Positions 24,778-28,537 of a stretch of 28,537 nucleotides of DNA are shown piece after piece (position 1 is the stretch's first letter; each line of letters begins with the position of its first letter). A model generated the notes under the pieces. It worked only from the letters and a program-made list of their open reading frames with translations. It was not told the origin of the DNA and searched no databases. The position numbers and the translations under genes are program-made. This stretch comes from Endomicrobiellum devescovinae. Lineage in GTDB: Bacteria; Elusimicrobiota; Endomicrobiia; Endomicrobiales; Endomicrobiaceae. The DNA is taken from positions 1 through 28,537 of the forward strand of contig JAIRSK010000052.1 of assembly GCA_031255495.1 (NCBI GenBank), read 5' to 3'.

Positions 24778-27285
24778 CTATTTTTGCCATTCTTTTATTT
24801 TTGACGAGTATTCTTCAAGAAGTTCTAAGGCAACAGCTTTATCTTTAGCTTCCGCCCAAACATGGAATAACGCTTCGTCGGGAGCAGGTGTTAAAAGCAC
24901 CCAGCTGTTTGCACTTATATGTATTTTTACACCTTCCACTAAATCTGCTTTTCTGTTTTTAACATCTTCCAATGCTTGACGCATAGTCTGACCTTTTTTG
25001 TCCCAAGGACACGGAACTGATTTATGTAATACTTCAAACGTTGGGACTTCTTCGCCTACTTTCCCTATTGTTATATTTTCTTTTCCTGCCAGCTCTAATA
25101 TTTTGCCTATAGCGTACATTGCGTCAAACGCATTTTGAAATTCAGGGAAAATGAATCCTCCCATGCTATCGCAGACCAAAATTATATCTCTGTCATTTTC
25201 TACCACCGTTCCACTGCCGAAATTTGTAGCCGTTCTTTTTATATTTATGCCAAACTTTTTGGCTATTTCGTCTATAACGGAAGACGCGTTTATAGGAACA
25301 GCTATTACAGCTCTTTTATTTTTGTTCTCCTTCATCACAAGATACGACACTATCATCATAGCCATGTCATCTCTGACAATTTTGCCATTCTCATCAACTA
25401 AAAACAATTTTTCAGCACCCGTGTCAATCAAAAAACCCGCGTTGGCTTTAACGGTTGTCACAATGTCAGAAAGCCTGTTTAAAGAGTCTCTAAATTCTTC
25501 GTACGATTTTGTAATTTTTGAAGCATTGGTAAATGCGTTTAACGAAATTACATCTATATCCATATAGCCTAAAATAGATGGAAATATTATTGAAGCTGAA
25601 GAATAAGCGTAGTCTATTACAATCTTTTGCCTTGAAGCTTTTATAACTTCTTCCCTAATCGCATCCAAATATCCCGTCTTATAATATTCTAAAGCCCTAG
25701 GAGGAACCACAATTTCTCCGACTTTATCCATACTTACTCTGTCAAAATCTTCCCTAAAAAACAGCTGCTCTATTGCTTTTTTTTGATTTAGGGATATATC
25801 TCCGCCTTTTGAATTAAAAAATTTTATGTCAATTGCACGTCCATCGCGAGGAGATTGTCTTATGTATATCCCTCCGGACTCTCCATCTCTGCCTATTTCA
25901 TATCTCACTACAGGTATGGGAAGACCTTTCAAATCGCCAACCTTTATACCTGCAGATAAAAGTCCTGAAATTATTCCTCTTTCTATCATTTTTGTCGCAT
26001 GATGCTCATCTCTTGACGTTAAAATATACGCCCCTTCTCCCGCAAACGCTCCATACGCCGAACCTATTTTTGCAGCAAATTCAGGCGTGATTTCAATATT
26101 TCCTAAACCGCTGATTCCATAAGCACTAAATAAAGTTTTGTTCCATTTCTCACCCCATACTAAACTACTTGACACAACAGACCCATCTTCTATCACTTTA
26201 TTAGGCCATATTTTTAAATTTGTTCTTATAATTGCATCTGCTCCTATTATGCATTCGTCTGATATAACAGTCCCCACTTGAACTACCGCTTTATAGCCTA
26301 TTCTTGAAGCCGTACCTATAACATCTTCCTTTACTTGAGCTTCTGTGCCTATAGTTACATTATCCCACAAAACAGACCCGAGTACTTCAGCACCAAAGCC
26401 AATTTTTGATCCAGAACCTATTACCGAACGAGAAATAATAGCACAATCTTCAATAGCCACATTATCTCCCAGTATTACTTGACCATCAAACTCAACCTTT
26501 TTGCCTATTGAAACGTTCTTTCCAGCTATAATTGTTTTATTTCCCACTTTTATTTTTTTACCATCAATTTCAACTTTAACTTTACCGTCTAATATATCGT
26601 AATGAACGGCTCTATATTCGTCATGATTGCCAATATCTTTCCAATATCCTGTACTGATATATCCATAAAGTTCTTTTTTTTCTCTAAGAAAAAGAGGATA
26701 TAAGTCTTTAGAAAAATCAAAAAATTCGTCTTCAGGAATATATTTAAAAATTTCAGGCTCCAAAATATATATTCCTGTGTTTATAGTATCTGAAAATACT
26801 TCACCCCAAGATGGTTTTTCTAAAAATCTTTCAATTTTTCCTGCTTTGTTTGTTATAACAACGCCAAACTGCAAAGGGTTTTTTACTCTTGTAAGAACTA
26901 TAGTGGCTAAAGCTTTTTTCTTTCTGTGGAATTCTATAGCTTTTGAAAGATCTATATCGGTTAAAAGGTCTCCAGAAATAACAAGAAATGTCCCTTTTAT
27001 GTTTTTTGATGCATGTTTTATGCTGCCAGCTGTGCCTAAATCCAGCTCGGGGCGAAGATATTTTATCTTTACGCCAAACTTTTTGCCATCTTCAAAATAT
27101 CTGGTAATAATTTCAGTCTGATAATACAACATCATTGTTAAATCTAAAAACTTGTGCTTTTTAAGGAGATTTAGCGTATGACACAGAATTGGTTTGCCAG
27201 CTACTGGAGCCATAGGTTTTGGAATGTTGCAAGTGATAGGTCTTAATCTTGTGCCAAATCCGCCCGCCATAATAACTGCCTGCAT
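24778..27285 (-). CDS. Sugar-1-phosphate guanylyltransferase fused to a phosphomannomutase-like domain
   Basis: An 835-residue fusion starting at ATG 27285, which follows GGAGG at four-base spacing; a longer in-frame reading to 27396 lacks support. Residues 1-235 are a nucleotidyltransferase: MAGGFGTRLRPIT, PKPMAPVAGKP, GDLLTDIDL (105-113), EKPSWGEV and the GYWKDIGNHDEY block. Residues about 250-370 form a left-handed beta-helix of hexapeptide repeats. Residues about 385-835 have the phosphohexomutase fold. The mutase motifs are degraded: RQSPRD (476-481) replaces TASHNP, DTGAEK (621-626) replaces DGDADR, CDSMGG (705-710) replaces GEESGG, and TPAPDEA (799-805) replaces the phosphate loop. Mannose-1-phosphate guanylyltransferase is the usual label; glucose-1-phosphate use is possible. 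A regulatory mutase-like domain is inferred. Confidence 0.9.
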   Translation of the reverse strand: MQAVIMAGGFGTRLRPITCNIPKPMAPVAGKPILCHTLNLLKKHKFLDLTMMLYYQTEIITRYFEDGKKFGVKIKYLRPELDLGTAGSIKHASKNIKGTFLVISGDLLTDIDLSKAIEFHRKKKALATIVLTRVKNPLQFGVVITNKAGKIERFLEKPSWGEVFSDTINTGIYILEPEIFKYIPEDEFFDFSKDLYPLFLREKKELYGYISTGYWKDIGNHDEYRAVHYDILDGKVKVEIDGKKIKVGNKTIIAGKNVSIGKKVEFDGQVILGDNVAIEDCAIISRSVIGSGSKIGFGAEVLGSVLWDNVTIGTEAQVKEDVIGTASRIGYKAVVQVGTVISDECIIGADAIIRTNLKIWPNKVIEDGSVVSSSLVWGEKWNKTLFSAYGISGLGNIEITPEFAAKIGSAYGAFAGEGAYILTSRDEHHATKMIERGIISGLLSAGIKVGDLKGLPIPVVRYEIGRDGESGGIYIRQSPRDGRAIDIKFFNSKGGDISLNQKKAIEQLFFREDFDRVSMDKVGEIVVPPRALEYYKTGYLDAIREEVIKASRQKIVIDYAYSSASIIFPSILGYMDIDVISLNAFTNASKITKSYEEFRDSLNRLSDIVTTVKANAGFLIDTGAEKLFLVDENGKIVRDDMAMMIVSYLVMKENKNKRAVIAVPINASSVIDEIAKKFGINIKRTATNFGSGTVVENDRDIILVCDSMGGFIFPEFQNAFDAMYAIGKILELAGKENITIGKVGEEVPTFEVLHKSVPCPWDKKGQTMRQALEDVKNRKADLVEGVKIHISANSWVLLTPAPDEALFHVWAEAKDKAVALELLEEYSSKIKEWQK

Positions 27286-27332
27286 AAAACCTCCGGCAAG
27301 AATATATGGATTATGTATAAACCTCTGTGAAC

Positions 27333-27505
27333 TTTCTATAGAAACAAAGTAAAGATTTACTTTTATTATGGAGTCAACGGGAGTTGATATATACAAACCG
27401 ATTTTGCGTTGATATATATGACAAATTCCAATATCTCATCTCAAATATCAATCACAAAATGCTCTTATTACAACAAATCCAACTAAAAAACTTTTTCTAT
27501 AGAAA
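27333..27505. repeat. Paired 12-bp palindromes TTTCTATAGAAA and a TTGATATATA direct repeat
   Basis: TTTCTATAGAAA occurs at 27333-27344 and again at 27494-27505, 161 bases apart. GTTGATATATA occurs at 27383-27393 and 27408-27418, repeated every 25 bases. All lie upstream of the guanylyltransferase fusion gene. They could be operator sites, but no binding protein is known. Confidence 0.5.
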
Positions 27506-27703
27506 TCATTATAACCTTTATTTTAAACAAGTTCAAATTTAGACATTGTGGCACCATAATAGTTCTCTCCCTAATGGTTACTGAATGGCTGTCCCAATAT
27601 TTTTGAAACACCTATAAATATCTTTGGTATTTAAAGATATTACACTGCGAACGAGTGTTAAGTTTGTTGTGCTGTTTTTATCTTTTTAATAGCGTAATAT
27701 AAT

Positions 27704-27733
27704 TTGACTTCCTAAATCTTGAAATTTTAAAAT
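27704..27733 (+). promoter_or_regulatory. Probable promoter for the Cys-rich exported protein
   Basis: TTGACT (27704-27709) and TAAAAT (27728-27733) are 18 bases apart, close to the housekeeping sigma consensus. Transcription would start near 27740, and the gene's GGAGG ribosome binding site lies at about 27778-27782. Confidence 0.6.
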
Positions 27734-27789
27734 CAAACTAACTGAGAAACTTTTGGTGTCTTTAATTTAGATTGACAGGAGGATATGTC

Positions 27790-28029
27790 ATGAAGAAATT
27801 CGTTTTGGTAGTTATGATGTGTTGTACTTTTTCTGCGGCGAGCAACGCTATATGGCTGCCCGCATTCTTTTTACGATTTGTTGAGGCAAGTCGCGAGCAT
27901 TTGCTGTGCCTGCAGAAATGTCGCAACGATTGCAACTACGCTTTTTCAGATGACAGAGATGCTTTAGACGATTGCCGTCAGAGTTGCTACGATTACGATA
28001 AGTGCGGGAAGTATGAAGATGAAGTATGA
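27790..28029 (+). CDS. Small Cys-rich exported protein with CX3C motifs
   Basis: A 79-residue protein of unknown function. ATG 27790 lies seven bases after GGAGG. A signal peptide (KKFVLVVMMCCTFSAASNA) is followed by the mature sequence IWLPAFFLRF. The cysteines come as CLQKCRNDC and then CRQSCYDYDKC, that is, CX3CX3C and CX3CX5C on two predicted helices separated by an acidic turn (FSDDRDALDD). This is the geometry of twin-CX3C helical hairpins held by disulfides. The C terminus is acidic (KYEDEV). Its TGA overlaps the ATG of the following lipoprotein gene as ATGA, so the two are translationally coupled and probably act in the same compartment. Confidence 0.75.
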   Translation: MKKFVLVVMMCCTFSAASNAIWLPAFFLRFVEASREHLLCLQKCRNDCNYAFSDDRDALDDCRQSCYDYDKCGKYEDEV

Positions 28030-28413
28030 AAATTTATAAAAATTTTGTAATAACATTATTCTTTTCAGCGTTTTTAGTATCTTGTGCAAGTTGTCCGCCA
28101 ATATCGCATGAGAATGCCAAAAAGGTGTATGTTGAACCTGTTGAGAATAATACTATTCAGTATGGATTAGATACAATCGTTAGAAGCAATATTTATTATA
28201 GAAATGATAAGTACGTCTTCTTATCTATCTTTGGCAGACGAAGAAAAAGACGCGGATGTAATTGTTAAGGTAACAATCAAGAGATATTTTCTTGAGCCAT
28301 TGACATATGAATTGACATATGATATAAACAATTGCCCAGACCGATTTAGATTGAATAAGGAAAAATCTCATGAAGAAACTTATTTCAGCAGTTGCGGTAT
28401 GTTGCGTTTTTAG
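28026..28413 (+). pseudogene. LptE-like lipoprotein gene, frameshifted
   Basis: ATG 28026 opens a lipoprotein signal sequence with the lipobox LVSC (ITLFFSAFLVSCASC). The mature part reads KKVYVEPVENNTIQYGLDTIVRSNIYY, then after a frame change SLADEEKDADVIVKVTIKRYFLEPLTYE. This order (a strand with N-x-T and E/Q-x-G-L, a helix, then ADV with a strand and a PLTY segment) resembles LptE, the outer-membrane lipoprotein partner of LptD in LPS export. The phase change equals one inserted base and lies about 28205-28240. Without it translation stops at TAA 28266-28268. A 12-base tandem duplication (28300-28323) repeats LTYE/LTYD. The C-terminal part runs into the next gene and looks truncated. LptE assignment is by pattern only. 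Confidence 0.55.
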
Positions 28414-28537
28414 CGTGCATGTTAAAGCGTTAAAATCTGCAACTGTTGCCCAAAAATTAGAAAGTGAGATTAATAATATTACTCTATTAACATAGACAAG
28501 GCTAATATTAAACTTATAAAATCTGAAATTAAAGCAG
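28370..28537 (+). pseudogene. Start of an exported-protein gene, frameshifted, cut by the window edge
   Basis: ATG 28370 follows AAGGA at about eight bases and begins a signal peptide (MKKLISAVAVCCVFSVHVKA). The frame runs 41 codons (ending SEINNITLLT) to TAG 28493-28495. A second frame, open from about 28486 to the window end, continues naturally with NIDKANIKLIKSEIKA. The phase difference equals one lost base near 28485-28490. The protein is helical and lysine-rich; its family is not recognisable from this fragment. Confidence 0.55.

Larger units (their letters stand above)
27286..27789. other. 504-base divergent intergenic region with repeats
   Basis: No gene is visible between the fusion gene (minus) and the exported-protein gene (plus). 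It holds two identical 12-bp palindromes, a direct repeat of 11 bases, a 9-bp-stem hairpin AATATCTTT/AAAGATATT at 27617-27641, and the plus-strand promoter listed separately. Size and repeats suggest a control region for both flanking units. Confidence 0.5.

Noticed and set aside
25151..25567. 138-codon plus-strand frame inside the guanylyltransferase fusion gene
   Set aside because: Antisense shadow; no start signals and no recognisable domain.
504..28537. CRISPR array, prophage, transposase or toxin-antitoxin module
   Set aside because: No regularly spaced repeats, integrase, transposase or paired toxin/antitoxin genes were seen in either strand.

Overview
The window is about 35% GC. Its gene content fits an Elusimicrobiota bacterium, most likely an Endomicrobium-like termite-gut symbiont. 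This rests on the mix of AT-rich housekeeping genes, a large divergent proton pyrophosphatase, a guanylyltransferase/mutase-like fusion, and several recently broken genes beside intact ones. The taxon is an inference from gene style and was not tested by any search. No phage, insertion sequence, CRISPR array or defence island is visible.

Layout. 1-140: a tRNA-Ser(GCU) on the minus strand. 504-2440 (+): folD, an unrecognised polytopic membrane protein, and a 33-residue lysine-rich protein closed by a strong terminator. 2686-7503 (-): dnaE then serS, closely spaced. 7835-8939 (+): a frameshifted gene for an exported protein. 8893-10950: a YjaB-like acetyltransferase (-) and a cardiolipin synthase (+). 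10947-13155 (-): a chain of an M50-like membrane protease, a CTP-type lipid kinase family protein, a polysaccharide deacetylase and a small ACT-like regulator. 13290-16135 (-): mazG and a membrane pyrophosphatase. 16217-17737 (-): comM. 17859-18887 (+): an outer-membrane-like barrel and a small Cys-containing exported protein.

18918-21255 (-) holds two adjacent pseudogenes, an M20 amidohydrolase and a Cys/Met-metabolism PLP enzyme. Upstream of them on the same strand are hisS, a DUF502 membrane protein, an intact phosphohexomutase and the guanylyltransferase/mutase-like fusion (21316-27285). 27286-27789 is a 504-base intergenic region with repeated palindromes. 27790 to the end (+) holds a Cys-rich exported protein, a frameshifted LptE-like lipoprotein gene and the start of another frameshifted exported-protein gene that runs off the window.

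How it fits together. Core replication and translation genes (dnaE, serS, hisS, tRNA-Ser), one-carbon metabolism (folD), PPi-driven energisation (hppA), nucleotide clean-up (mazG) and envelope or sugar-nucleotide functions (cls, the lipid kinase, deacetylase, guanylyltransferase and mutase) look intact. Amino-acid catabolism and several exported proteins are decaying through single-base changes. That is the signature of an early to middle stage of genome reduction. The most interesting intact items are the divergent pyrophosphatase, the mutase-like domain lacking most catalytic motifs next to a complete mutase, the tiny lysine-rich protein, and DnaE with a complete PHP metal site.
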